A stretch of 6,864 nt of DNA from Spirochaetaceae bacterium (GTDB lineage: Bacteria; Spirochaetota; Spirochaetia; SZUA-6; Fen-1364), in NCBI GenBank assembly GCA_003141795.1, contig PLNO01000055.1, forward strand, positions 1,563 through 8,426, read 5' to 3'. Shown one piece after another: positions 1-6,864 of the stretch; within the stretch, counting starts at the first letter, position 1, and each line of letters begins with the position of its first letter. Under the pieces are notes generated by a model. That model made no database searches and was not told the DNA's origin. It worked only from the letters and a program-made list of their open reading frames with translations. The translations under genes and the position numbers were made by a program.

Positions 1-3000
1 CACCACTATCACTCGCTCCAACGACGCGATCGTGCGGTACAGGGACATACACGGCTCAGCGAACTGCCACCAGATTTCCCGGTACTTTTGACGGTTCACG
101 AATTTTCTCTGCGGTTTGACGAGCCGCTCGACGATTTCGAGGCAGTCGGGGTAGTCCGCGGCGACCGGGCCACTGTAGCTTTCGGGTGCAGTTTCGTGAT
201 CGAGCGGCCAGTCCTGAAAGTTTATTACCCATCTGCTGGGGCTCTGGTCGCTGCGCGAATTGAGATCCTCACCGTTGAGGCACGGGAAGAGCACAGCCCT
301 GTTGTTGGGATTGCGCGCCACGAGCGCTTGGACGTCGTCCGGCTCCAGCAGAAAACCTTGACCGACGATCACCGAGCCCATGAAGCACTTGTCCGCATTC
401 GCGGCCTGCGGGAACGGATTTCCAGTACTCTTCTGGTCATCAAAGTAGGTTGAGATGAATTCGACCGGCTTCCCGTCAAGGACTCTGCTTCCTGTCCACG
501 CGCCCTTGTAGATAGCAGCGAGGCTCACTTCCACCGCTGCAGCACCTGGCCACGGCCGGCTCCTGACAGCCATCACAATAGACCCGCCTTCTTTCTCGAT
601 GACCTCCAGCCCGCCCTCGCGGGTTCCGCCCTGGGCAATAGTGTTTGTGGCAAGTGTCCCCAAGGCACGGTCGGGTTTCAAGAGAGAGTAGTTGCGCCGG
701 ACAAAGTAGCCCACCAGGTCTATCGCCCCGGCGGGCGCGTAGGCATATTTCAAGTAATCGAGGTAGTCGAGCCCGAAAGAACCCCGAAGCTTTCGGTTGC
801 CCAAAAACGGCGGATTCCCCAGGAAACAGTCAAAGCCTCCGGCCTGCATCACCTCGGCAAACTCGAGGAACCAGTGGAAGAAGCGCCGGGACTCGGAGAC
901 CTGAGCGGCCTTCTCGCTGATGGGATGCCTCTCGGTGTCCTCCCTTCCATTGAGGAAGGCGCGGTACTCATGTTCCGTTGCCACGGCGCAATCCGGCCTC
1001 TTCTGCACAAAGAAAGGGGCAAGCTGGATATCGGCGAGCGCCTTGAGCCGCCGCCACGCGGAGCCCTGAGTGACAAGGAGATAGGTCTCCTTCTTGTCCG
1101 CCGCGGCTTCGGGCGTGGAGTCGTCCATCCGGGTCACGGTAGAGAGAGTCTCGATGACCGTCTTGAGGGAATCGCCGACCTCCGACTGCCAGTCGAGGAG
1201 ATTCTGCTTGCTCGCCGTCTCGGCGCGCTCGTTCTTGTGCCTCTTGCGAAGCGCGGCGGCAAAGTCCTTGTCGTCACCGTCACGCGGGGCAAAGGCCTCT
1301 TCCGCGATGCCTTCAAGCAGATCGTCTGCACGGGTGAGACCGACGAGGCTGTCCCCGCACTTGAGGTGGTGATCGAGGAATCCCAGGGACTGGCCGGGGT
1401 TGTGGCTCTCCAGCCACAGGGCCACCTTGCAGAGACGCAGGGCCTGCGGGTTGAAGTCAACGCCGTAGATGCATCGCTCGATCACGTCGCGCAGGGCCTT
1501 GCGGTAGCTCGGAGGATCGGGATTGTCCGCCTTCGTACGAAGACGCGCCACTTCCAGGGCGATCCGGCGCGCAGCGTTTAGGAGTATGTGACCGGAGCCG
1601 CATGCATCGTCGCAGATCTTCAGGCTGAGCAGCTTCTCCTCGGCATTCGGCTCCCTGAGGCAGGATTCAATCAAGGGCTGCAAGGCATGCTCGATCAGGG
1701 GCTGGACGAGCTCCTCGGGCGTGTAGTGGCTGCCGCTCTTTGCCCGGTCGTCGCCCTTCTGGAAGGAGAAGCTCAGGGCTGACCCAACGGCGGTCACGCG
1801 CGCATCGTAGTCGAGCAGGCCCTCGTATATGGAGCCGAACTCCTCCACATTGAGGGCCGCGTAGTTCACGCGCACCCGCACGCCGCGGGCATCATCCTCG
1901 TAGGCGTCCAGGAGCTCGAACCCCTCGGCGAAGGTCCTGTTGTCGAGGGACAGACCGTCGAACAGGCTGAGGGAATCCGGGGAGAAGAGATCACCGCCGA
2001 GAGGTTTGAGGCCGAGCATTTCGGCGCGCCAGGCATCCTCGAAGAGTCTGAAGCAGTCCCGAAGGCACTGCCAGAGATCACTGTATCGCCCTTCCTCCCG
2101 TGCAATCCGACGGCTGCGGCCGCGCAGGGCGGAGAGGGAGTAGTAGTCCCGGTATACGCGCTTCAGGGCCGCATCCGCATCGGCGGAATGGGTGAGACCA
2201 CGTTCCTCGATGACGAGGAGGAAGAGGATGCGGTACACGAGGGTGAGGAGCGCATCGTAGAAGCGGCGCGGGGCCGTGGAATCCGAGGCGAACCCGGCGC
2301 GGAATGCGTCGTTGTCGGGGTGGGCAAGGAGACCGTTTGCCCAGAGTGTGATGGCGTTGATCACGGCGTCGGAGAGCTTCTCCCGGATACGGCTCCCATT
2401 CTCGAGGCTGTCCTGATGATAGAACTCCAGGAGGCAATCTGAGGCCTTGCCTGCGGGGCTTCCGTCGGGATTTGCCAGCGGCCAGCGGGAAATGTGGAGC
2501 AGACGGAAGAGGAGAGCGAAATCCGGGAAGAGCTCCTCCTCGAAGATCCTTTCAAGGTTGAACTCCAGGTACGAAAGCTTGATGAGTCGGCTGGAGTCGC
2601 GGAGAAGCCGGAGGCTGAGCCCGTTGGTCACCAGGGCAAAGAGGGTATCGGAGAGATTCACGTACTCCTGGACCATGCTGTGCGGGCTCGTGCGCGCGCC
2701 CTCACGCTTCCTATCCAGGCTCTCCGTGAAGCCCACGATGTGAACCGGGCACATCCTGCCAGCGGCACGATGGCTGATGGGGAAACTTTTTCCCCCGGCT
2801 TCCGCGGCCGGAGCGTTCTCCAGCTCATAGCCGAGGAGAGAGAGGAAGGGGATGATCCAGGACTGGCGCGTGCGGCTCGTGCCGTAGAGGTCCTTGGCGT
2901 CCTCCCGTGCGCGGCGCGCGTTGAAAAGCGTCCACTGGGCCTTGGCTTCCGCCCAGGCTTCCAGCATCTCGTCGCGTACCTTGCCCTTGATGCCGAAGTC

Positions 3001-3099
3001 GCCCGGCTTCTGGCCCTTGATGGCGTTGTCGTCGACGAGCTTGTCCAGGGTTTCCGGCCCGATCAGGGCCCCTTCCCACGTGACCGCCTCGTACTTCAT
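1..3099 (-). CDS. Eco57I-like adenine-specific DNA methyltransferase (DrmMI/type IIG-like), 3' end cut by window
   Basis: A large SAM-dependent DNA N6-adenine methyltransferase of the Eco57I/PglX-like class, probably the modification subunit of a phage-defence system. I translated the frame completely: 1033 codons with no stop, running off base 1. The ATG at 3099 is the only start candidate after the in-frame TGA at 3150-3148 and has an AAGGG site 5 nt upstream. N-terminal region: SPHSMVQEY (138-146), then VTNGLSLRLLRDS (157-169), typical of this family. Motif X-like SHYTP (457-461); SAM-binding motif I DACGSG (498-503); motif II-like GVDFNP (546-551); catalytic motif IV NPPF (762-765), preceded by FHWFLEFAEV (741-750); TNTIAQGGTRE (818-828). 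About 210 residues separate motifs II and IV. No clear nuclease motif was found. The end of the target-recognition region is probably missing, since relatives are longer. It starts 8 nt after the toxin stop. DISARM drmMI is the favoured identity, inferred from the helicase neighbour; a BREX PglX or stand-alone type IIG enzyme is possible. Confidence 0.92.
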   Translation of the reverse strand, partial: MKYEAVTWEGALIGPETLDKLVDDNAIKGQKPGDFGIKGKVRDEMLEAWAEAKAQWTLFNARRAREDAKDLYGTSRTRQSWIIPFLSLLGYELENAPAAEAGGKSFPISHRAAGRMCPVHIVGFTESLDRKREGARTSPHSMVQEYVNLSDTLFALVTNGLSLRLLRDSSRLIKLSYLEFNLERIFEEELFPDFALLFRLLHISRWPLANPDGSPAGKASDCLLEFYHQDSLENGSRIREKLSDAVINAITLWANGLLAHPDNDAFRAGFASDSTAPRRFYDALLTLVYRILFLLVIEERGLTHSADADAALKRVYRDYYSLSALRGRSRRIAREEGRYSDLWQCLRDCFRLFEDAWRAEMLGLKPLGGDLFSPDSLSLFDGLSLDNRTFAEGFELLDAYEDDARGVRVRVNYAALNVEEFGSIYEGLLDYDARVTAVGSALSFSFQKGDDRAKSGSHYTPEELVQPLIEHALQPLIESCLREPNAEEKLLSLKICDDACGSGHILLNAARRIALEVARLRTKADNPDPPSYRKALRDVIERCIYGVDFNPQALRLCKVALWLESHNPGQSLGFLDHHLKCGDSLVGLTRADDLLEGIAEEAFAPRDGDDKDFAAALRKRHKNERAETASKQNLLDWQSEVGDSLKTVIETLSTVTRMDDSTPEAAADKKETYLLVTQGSAWRRLKALADIQLAPFFVQKRPDCAVATEHEYRAFLNGREDTERHPISEKAAQVSESRRFFHWFLEFAEVMQAGGFDCFLGNPPFLGNRKLRGSFGLDYLDYLKYAYAPAGAIDLVGYFVRRNYSLLKPDRALGTLATNTIAQGGTREGGLEVIEKEGGSIVMAVRSRPWPGAAAVEVSLAAIYKGAWTGSRVLDGKPVEFISTYFDDQKSTGNPFPQAANADKCFMGSVIVGQGFLLEPDDVQALVARNPNNRAVLFPCLNGEDLNSRSDQSPSRWVINFQDWPLDHETAPESYSGPVAADYPDCLEIVERLVKPQRKFVNRQKYREIWWQFAEPCMSLYRTIASLERVIVV

Positions 3100-3104
3100 T
3101 TCTG

Positions 3105-3109
3105 CCCTT
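3105..3109 (-). promoter_or_regulatory. Ribosome binding site of the methyltransferase
   Basis: On the minus strand AAGGG lies 5 nt before the ATG at 3099. It overlaps the toxin's TAA stop (3110-3108), reading TAAGGG. This fixes the methyltransferase start and suggests translational coupling: ribosomes finishing the toxin gene could reinitiate on the methyltransferase. Confidence 0.7.
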
Positions 3110-3383
3110 ATTTCTGCTTCTGAAAAGGATTCTGAATTCTGACTCCCTCATACTCGGCCCCGTGCTGCAGATCCTCGGAATACAGAAGCGTGGCTTTGGC
3201 AAACCGTGCGCTTGCGATGATCTGCGCGTCCCAATACGAGAGCTGATAGCATTCCTGAAGTCGGATGGCTTCCAGCACCGCCTCGTGGATGAGCTTCCGC
3301 GCCCGGGAGCGCTTCTCCGGAACAGCGGTGTCGTTGGCGAATACAAACGTATCGGTATCTAAAGAGACCGGACTATCGTTCAT
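3108..3383 (-). CDS. PIN-domain (VapC-like) toxin, internally shortened
   Basis: A 91-residue remnant or short form of a PIN-domain ribonuclease, the toxin half of a type II toxin-antitoxin pair; intact VapC-like toxins cleave RNA with a cluster of acidic residues. The N-terminal strand with the first acidic site is present (SLDTDTFVFAND, residues 7-18; D9), followed by an EKRSRARKLI helix (23-32). The C-terminal half is also recognisable: LSYWDAQIIASA (48-59, D52) and LLYSEDLQHG (66-75, D71), ending VRIQNPF. What is missing is the middle, about 40-45 residues in usual 130-140-residue relatives, including the conserved glutamate helix. The reading frame is intact across the join. I chose the ATG at 3383 because GAGGG lies 9 nt upstream; an ATG at 3392 would add three residues. 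It overlaps the antitoxin's 3' end by 11 nt, as is usual for such pairs. It is probably inactive or altered. Confidence 0.8.
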   Translation of the reverse strand: MNDSPVSLDTDTFVFANDTAVPEKRSRARKLIHEAVLEAIRLQECYQLSYWDAQIIASARFAKATLLYSEDLQHGAEYEGVRIQNPFQKQK

Positions 3384-3606
3384 GGAGCTCATCCCTCGTC
3401 CATGCCGCGCCGTTCGAAGAAGCCGTGCTCTTGCCGAACTGGTGATCCAGCTCGTCGGCGAGGAATTCTCTTCGCGTCTCCTCGCGGCGGGCAAGATCGG
3501 CAAGAAAGCCACGGAAGAGACCAGAGATACTCGTGTTCATATCAATGGCGATCTTCCGCGTCTTTTTCAGAAGCTCTTCATCGATTCTCATCGTTACGTT
3601 GGCCAA
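3373..3606 (-). CDS. Ribbon-helix-helix antitoxin (CopG/Arc-type)
   Basis: A 77-residue DNA-binding antitoxin, expected to neutralise the PIN toxin encoded directly downstream and to repress its own promoter. Residues 2-10 (ANVTMRIDE) form the beta strand of a ribbon-helix-helix dimer; ELLKKTRKIAIDM (11-23) and the following SISGLFRGFLADLARRE (26-42) form the two helices. The acidic and basic tail ending WTRDELHER (69-77) is the kind of C-terminal segment that wraps around PIN toxins. The start is TTG at 3606, supported by GAGGG 7 nt upstream and by the residues needed to complete the strand. The ATG at 3591 would cut the strand short, and an ATG at 3613 is in another frame. A 25-bp dyad lies just upstream. 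Unlike the toxin it appears intact, so it may persist mainly as a regulator. Confidence 0.85.
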   Translation of the reverse strand: MANVTMRIDEELLKKTRKIAIDMNTSISGLFRGFLADLARREETRREFLADELDHQFGKSTASSNGAAWTRDELHER

Positions 3607-3613
3607 GTTTCAT

Positions 3614-3618
3614 CCCTC
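3614..3618 (-). promoter_or_regulatory. Ribosome binding site of the antitoxin (decides the TTG start)
   Basis: GAGGG on the minus strand, 7 nt before the TTG at 3606. This is the evidence for the non-ATG start of the antitoxin. Its first base overlaps the proximal arm of the 25-bp dyad, so a protein bound there, or a hairpin in the RNA, could affect ribosome access. Confidence 0.65.
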
Positions 3619-3642
3619 TTATTATGTGTAGCACCTAATAAG
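3618..3642 (-). promoter_or_regulatory. 25-bp dyad, likely operator of the antitoxin
   Basis: Perfect 7-bp arms CTTATTA (3618-3624) and TAATAAG (3636-3642) share a centre at base 3630 with a nested GTG (3626-3628)/CAC (3632-3634). In total 10 of 12 base pairs match around the centre. It sits in the 42-nt gap between the helicase stop and the antitoxin start, where ribbon-helix-helix antitoxins usually bind to repress their own operon. Use as an operator is inferred. It lacks a GC-rich stem followed by a T run, so it is not a good intrinsic terminator. Confidence 0.6.
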
Positions 3643-3650
3643 TATGTCTC
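3621..3650 (-). promoter_or_regulatory. Possible weak sigma70-like promoter for the toxin-antitoxin pair
   Basis: On the minus strand GAGACA (3650-3645; 4 of 6 match to TTGACA) is followed after 18 nt by CATAAT (3626-3621; 5 of 6 match to TATAAT). The -10 box lies within the dyad, so a bound repressor would block it. The doubt is that transcription starting about 7 nt downstream would place the GAGGG site at the very 5' end of the message. The antitoxin may instead be read through from the helicase gene. Confidence 0.3.
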
Positions 3651-6510
3651 ATGCGTCGACCGGAAGAAAGATGTAGAGCCCCAGGATATCCATGGGAATT
3701 ACCGGTTCCACGACATGGAGTCTCCCACTTCGGGCCTCGACACCCACCGCTCTTGCATAGCGCTCGTGCTGAGCGATCAGCTCTTCGGCGCGCTGGAATG
3801 CAAGCGCGTCGAATGACGGCCGAAGCTCGGGGATCAGGGAAAGCTCGCGCTCCAATTGGGTTGCTTGCGTCTCAAGGGGAAGGTCGGCGGCAACCTGTGG
3901 CCATTCCATAAGCTCATTGATCGTGTCCAGGGGGACGGGCGATCGCGCGGGTCCCGACACGCCCCGGAGAAGCACCTCCTCCGCAACGAGGAGCTTCTTC
4001 TCCCTTGCGTCCTGGATCACGTGCCGCGCGCGAAGGACGTAGATGGCCGTGCGCTCTTTCACCGCGCGTGATGCCACTACCGCGGCGCGCGCGACGCTCT
4101 TGTTCTCACGGGCTGGGTTCAACGACTCGGAGAGAACCGTTCGACAGAGGGTCTCCACGGCGTCATGGTTACGGCCCCAGTAGGTGTATCCCTCGTTCAC
4201 CGGTGCGCGGAAGGCAAGGCGCGCGTCTGCTTTCCCCGCCGCGGCCGCGAGCCATGGTGTCAGCTTCTCCGGGAACTTCGAGCGGCGGACCTGGAGCTCG
4301 AGCTCTTCGGGATTCTTCTCCGCCTGGACGCCAAAAAGCTCGCGCAGCGCTGAATCCACGAATCGGTATACCGTCTCGGGCCTTCCCACTGCCTCGTCGG
4401 TGACGGCGAGGTCCTCCTCGATCTCCTGCGCCTTGATGGATTGTTGCGCGAAGATGGAACGCAGGGCCGCTTCCTTCTTCTCCGTGACGGAGACGAGCTT
4501 GTCCAGCTCTTCCTCGGATCGGATCATCTCCTCGAGGCTGAACAGCTCCATCTGCTCCATTGGCCGCCTCTTCTTTTCCGCCTCGGCGAGCACGGCCTTG
4601 AAGATCGTATCGAGGAACACGCGGGAGTCCTCGGGGAAGGGGATGCTCACGCCGATCCTGTCCCGGATGGTGCGCGCCTTGCGGTAGAGCACCTTCAGCA
4701 CGATCTGGTCCATGGGATTGTCAGCGCCGTAGAGGAGACAGGACTGCACCTCGGCCCTCGTCTGGCCGAAGCGGTCCACGCGGCCTTCGCGCTGCTCCAG
4801 GCGATTGGGATTCCACGGTAGGTCGTAGTGCAGCACGGCGTCAAAGAGGCTCTGCAGATTGATGCCCTCCGAGAGGCAATCGGTTGCCACGAGGAGGCGC
4901 CTCTTGTTGCCCGTCCGTTCGGGAGACATTGCCTGGATTCGGCCGCGGCGGATCTCGTCGGGGTCCTCGCTGGTCACGCACTCCACCAGAACGCCGGGAC
5001 CGAGCTTCTCCGCGATTCTCTCCGCAACGTACTTCGCCGTCTCGATATAGCGGCAGAAGACGATCGGGCTGTACCCCGCCTTGTGCCATTTCTGCAATTG
5101 TAAAAGGCATGAGGCGATCTTCACATCGGCATCGATGCTTTGCATGCCGAGCAACCGTTCCGCGAAACCCGTGAAGGCGCCTCTCTCTTCGGCGGTCCAC
5201 GCAATGGCGTCGAGCACGGCACCCGGCAGCTCGTCGTCGGTCGTCTCCAGCCGCTCGTAGTGGGGGTTCTCTGCGGGGCCCTCCTCCCTCTCAATGCGAA
5301 CGGTCCCGGCTCTGTTGCTTAACATGAGCGCGCCGGCGCGAGGGCTGGACATGACCCCCCGCAGGAGAGCGAGGGCGGACCAGTAGCGGAATCTCTGCTC
5401 GTGCTCGCTGCCCGCTTGCCGTGCCATGAGACGCGACGAGAAGAGGAGCACCTCATCGTAGAGCTTCTGATAGGGAGCGGAGAGCGTGTAAGGGAAATCG
5501 ATGGCCGTGCGCTTCGGGAAGGGCGTGCGCTCGTCCATCCACACGGCGATGTTCTCCCGCTTGCGCTGGATGAAGTGGCGGGCGAGCTCGGCGCGGAAGC
5601 CCTTTGTCGATTCTTCGGCGCCGTCCCAGTCCCCTTCCTCGAGCTGCGGTTTCAGGAGGCCGAGAAGGGAGCGGAACTCCCCCTCCTTGCCGGAGTGCGG
5701 TGTGGCGGTCACGAGGATGAGGCTCTGATCCTTCTTCTTTGCGATCTCCCGCACGAGCCGGTGGCGGAGCTGCTGGCCCGCGTGCGCGCCCTCCGGCTTG
5801 GCACAGGAGTGCGCCTCATCCACGATGATGCACGCCGGCGCCTCCGAGGCAAAGACGGAGTAGCGATTGTCCGCCTTGATGTAGTCGATGCTGATGACCT
5901 GGTAGGGGAAGTAACGATACACGCTCGTGTCCCCGGGCACCTGACGGTCCAGAGCCGCCTGGGTGCCGGTGCGGATGATCACCGCGTCGATCTGGAACTT
6001 GTCCTTGAGCTCCGTCTGCCACTGCTCGCATAACTGCGGCGGGCAGAGAACGGCAAAGCGTGTGATCTCCCGACGCTCGAGAAGCTCCTTGACGATGAGG
6101 ATGGCTTCCACCGTCTTTCCCACGCCCACGTCGTCGGCAATGAGGAGGCGCACCGGGCCCTTCTGGCGGAGAGCCATGATGAGCGGCACCATCTGGTAGC
6201 TGCGGGGACGGAAGCCGAGCTTCGCCGCGCAGCGAAAGGGACCCGCCGCGGAACGGAGGGAGAGGCGGGATGCGTCAAACAGGAGTCGGGCGGCGCGGAC
6301 GCTCCCCAGGTCCGCAAGCGTGGGTGGATTGAACTGGGAGGGGCGGATGTCACCTTCCCGGGTCAGGGGCACGAAGATGCCGCAGACGTCTTCTTCCCTG
6401 CCGTCCAGCGGCTTGAGCCGGAGCAGGTCGTCCCTCTCCGTGGGAAGAACCACCCAGTCCCGGCCCCGCGCGTGAACGAGCGTGCCTGTCCTGTAGTCCA
6501 TGCCCGTCAC
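3649..6510 (-). CDS. drmD: SNF2/HepA-type superfamily 2 helicase, DISARM DrmD-like
   Basis: A cytoplasmic double-stranded-DNA translocase or helicase powered by ATP, 953 residues. The N-terminal 100 residues begin GTLVHARGRDWVVLP (8-22), an arrangement I associate with DISARM DrmD rather than RNA-polymerase-recycling RapA. Helicase motifs in order: Q-motif-like RPRSYQMVPL (101-110); Walker A DDVGVGKT (126-133); Walker B DEAH (231-234); motif III VTATPHSG (267-274); motif V ATDCLSEGINLQ (542-553); motif VI QREGRVDRFGQ (573-583). Residues about 640-705 are rich in E and K and probably coiled-coil; the remaining C-terminal 250 residues carry no motif I recognise. The GTG start at 6510 overlaps the previous gene's TGA as GTGA, with AAAGG 4 nt upstream; the ATG at 6501 would remove three residues. 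All catalytic motifs look intact. The drmD name rests on remembered family features and the adjacent methyltransferase; another COG0553-type defence helicase, for example from a BREX type 3 locus, is the alternative. Confidence 0.88.
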   Translation of the reverse strand: MTGMDYRTGTLVHARGRDWVVLPTERDDLLRLKPLDGREEDVCGIFVPLTREGDIRPSQFNPPTLADLGSVRAARLLFDASRLSLRSAAGPFRCAAKLGFRPRSYQMVPLIMALRQKGPVRLLIADDVGVGKTVEAILIVKELLERREITRFAVLCPPQLCEQWQTELKDKFQIDAVIIRTGTQAALDRQVPGDTSVYRYFPYQVISIDYIKADNRYSVFASEAPACIIVDEAHSCAKPEGAHAGQQLRHRLVREIAKKKDQSLILVTATPHSGKEGEFRSLLGLLKPQLEEGDWDGAEESTKGFRAELARHFIQRKRENIAVWMDERTPFPKRTAIDFPYTLSAPYQKLYDEVLLFSSRLMARQAGSEHEQRFRYWSALALLRGVMSSPRAGALMLSNRAGTVRIEREEGPAENPHYERLETTDDELPGAVLDAIAWTAEERGAFTGFAERLLGMQSIDADVKIASCLLQLQKWHKAGYSPIVFCRYIETAKYVAERIAEKLGPGVLVECVTSEDPDEIRRGRIQAMSPERTGNKRRLLVATDCLSEGINLQSLFDAVLHYDLPWNPNRLEQREGRVDRFGQTRAEVQSCLLYGADNPMDQIVLKVLYRKARTIRDRIGVSIPFPEDSRVFLDTIFKAVLAEAEKKRRPMEQMELFSLEEMIRSEEELDKLVSVTEKKEAALRSIFAQQSIKAQEIEEDLAVTDEAVGRPETVYRFVDSALRELFGVQAEKNPEELELQVRRSKFPEKLTPWLAAAAGKADARLAFRAPVNEGYTYWGRNHDAVETLCRTVLSESLNPARENKSVARAAVVASRAVKERTAIYVLRARHVIQDAREKKLLVAEEVLLRGVSGPARSPVPLDTINELMEWPQVAADLPLETQATQLERELSLIPELRPSFDALAFQRAEELIAQHERYARAVGVEARSGRLHVVEPVIPMDILGLYIFLPVDA

Positions 6511-6864
6511 CGGACCTTTCGGAATATGTCGGGCCGTCGGGCCACGAGCTCATCCAGCGAATCGCGGTAATTGTAAACGATGAGCTCCTCCCCTTTGTCG
6601 AGAATGGCCGCACGCTGATCCCTGTCGTGGGCGGCAACCGGCTCCGTGTCGTGCGGCGTGCCGTCGCAGAAGACATGGATGGGCAAAGCGTTCCTGCCGG
6701 GGCCCGGGGCATAGTAGAAATCCGGCTGACAGTAGAGGCCTTCGATGCGGCGCTGCGCCTCGTCGGGCAGCCGCAGGCCGTGCTCGTGGAGGTAGTCGAG
6801 GAATTTCTTTTCAGTCGAGCTGGACTGGTCAGACGCGGCAAGAAGCCTGCGGTACTGCTCTTCG
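6507..6864 (-). CDS. C-terminal end of a large protein with a Vsr/DUF559-like nuclease domain (probable DUF1998-type helicase tail)
   Basis: Only the last 118 residues are in the window; the 5' part lies beyond base 6864. The visible part reads as a small endonuclease-like fold. Counting from the first whole codon, STEKKFLDYLHEHGLRLP (16-33) gives a helix with a possible catalytic glutamate (E18). QPDFYY (46-51) and HVFCDGTPHD (63-72) supply the acidic residues D48 and D67 and H71, and a helix then leads to the strand LIVYNY (94-99). This layout of PDF, then DGxxHD, then a D/R-rich helix, fits Vsr and DUF559 relatives of the PD-(D/E)XK fold. From memory, such tails occur at the end of large DEAD/DEAH helicases carrying DUF1998; no helicase or zinc-cluster motif is visible here, so that part is inference. 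The TGA overlaps the helicase GTG by 4 nt, so the two are probably co-translated. Confidence 0.65.
   Translation of the reverse strand, partial: EEQYRRLLAASDQSSSTEKKFLDYLHEHGLRLPDEAQRRIEGLYCQPDFYYAPGPGRNALPIHVFCDGTPHDTEPVAAHDRDQRAAILDKGEELIVYNYRDSLDELVARRPDIFRKVR

Noticed and set aside
874..1581. 235-codon open frame on the plus strand
   Set aside because: It is exactly antisense, codon on codon, to the methyltransferase frame, which carries clear family motifs. High GC makes stop codons rare on the opposite strand, and its protein has no recognisable motif.
3384..3512. Longer N-terminus for the PIN toxin (start at 3512)
   Set aside because: The extra residues are the out-of-frame translation of the antitoxin gene. 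PIN proteins start right before the LDT strand, and GAGGG precedes the ATG at 3383.
3618..3642. Dyad as an intrinsic terminator of the helicase transcript
   Set aside because: The outer stem is all A/T except one C:G pair, the inner stem is only three pairs, and no T run follows on the minus strand.
3265..3816. 183-codon plus-strand frame spanning the toxin, antitoxin and helicase end
   Set aside because: It runs opposite three genes with recognisable protein families; its product resembles nothing and it crosses the dyad.
5401..6033. 210-codon open frame on the plus strand
   Set aside because: Antisense shadow of the helicase Walker A to motif III region; no ribosome site or family resemblance.
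6350..6841. 163-codon minus-strand frame over the upstream gene and helicase start
   Set aside because: It is out of frame with both the nuclease-like tail and the helicase N-terminus, is low in complexity (S, R and T rich), and is a frame shadow.

Overview
The window is dense and co-directional: every gene I can support reads on the minus strand, so the reading order runs from high to low coordinates. It is a high-GC bacterial or archaeal sequence. Strong Shine-Dalgarno sites, GTG/TTG starts and overlapping or nearly touching genes suggest one operon. Nothing in it allows a phylum to be named.

Layout in reading order: (1) 6864-6507, the last 118 residues of a large protein ending in a Vsr/DUF559-like (PD-(D/E)XK-fold) domain, probably the tail of a DUF1998-type DEAD/DEAH helicase. 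(2) 6510-3649, a complete 953-residue SNF2/HepA-type helicase resembling DISARM DrmD; its GTG start overlaps the previous stop by 4 nt. (3) A 42-nt AT-rich gap, the only real intergenic gap in the window, which holds a 25-bp dyad suitable as an operator. (4) 3606-3373, a ribbon-helix-helix antitoxin with a TTG start. (5) 3383-3108, a PIN-domain (VapC-like) toxin of only 91 residues, apparently lacking an internal block of the fold. (6) 3099 to beyond base 1, an Eco57I-like class adenine DNA methyltransferase: 1033 codons are open without a stop and the gene runs off the left edge.

The helicase, large methyltransferase and helicase/nuclease-like neighbour are the ingredients of a host-defence (restriction-like) locus, most like class 1 DISARM (drmD and drmMI). 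The DISARM core drmA-drmB-drmC is not visible here, so that name stays provisional. The unusual point is the toxin-antitoxin pair placed between helicase and methyltransferase. The methyltransferase start lies 8 nt after the toxin stop, so the antitoxin and its presumed operator may influence methyltransferase expression. The toxin itself looks damaged.

No RNA genes, CRISPR array, insertion sequence, attachment site or convincing terminator was seen. No stretch longer than about 50 bases lacks a gene. The long open frames on the plus strand are GC-driven shadows of these genes.
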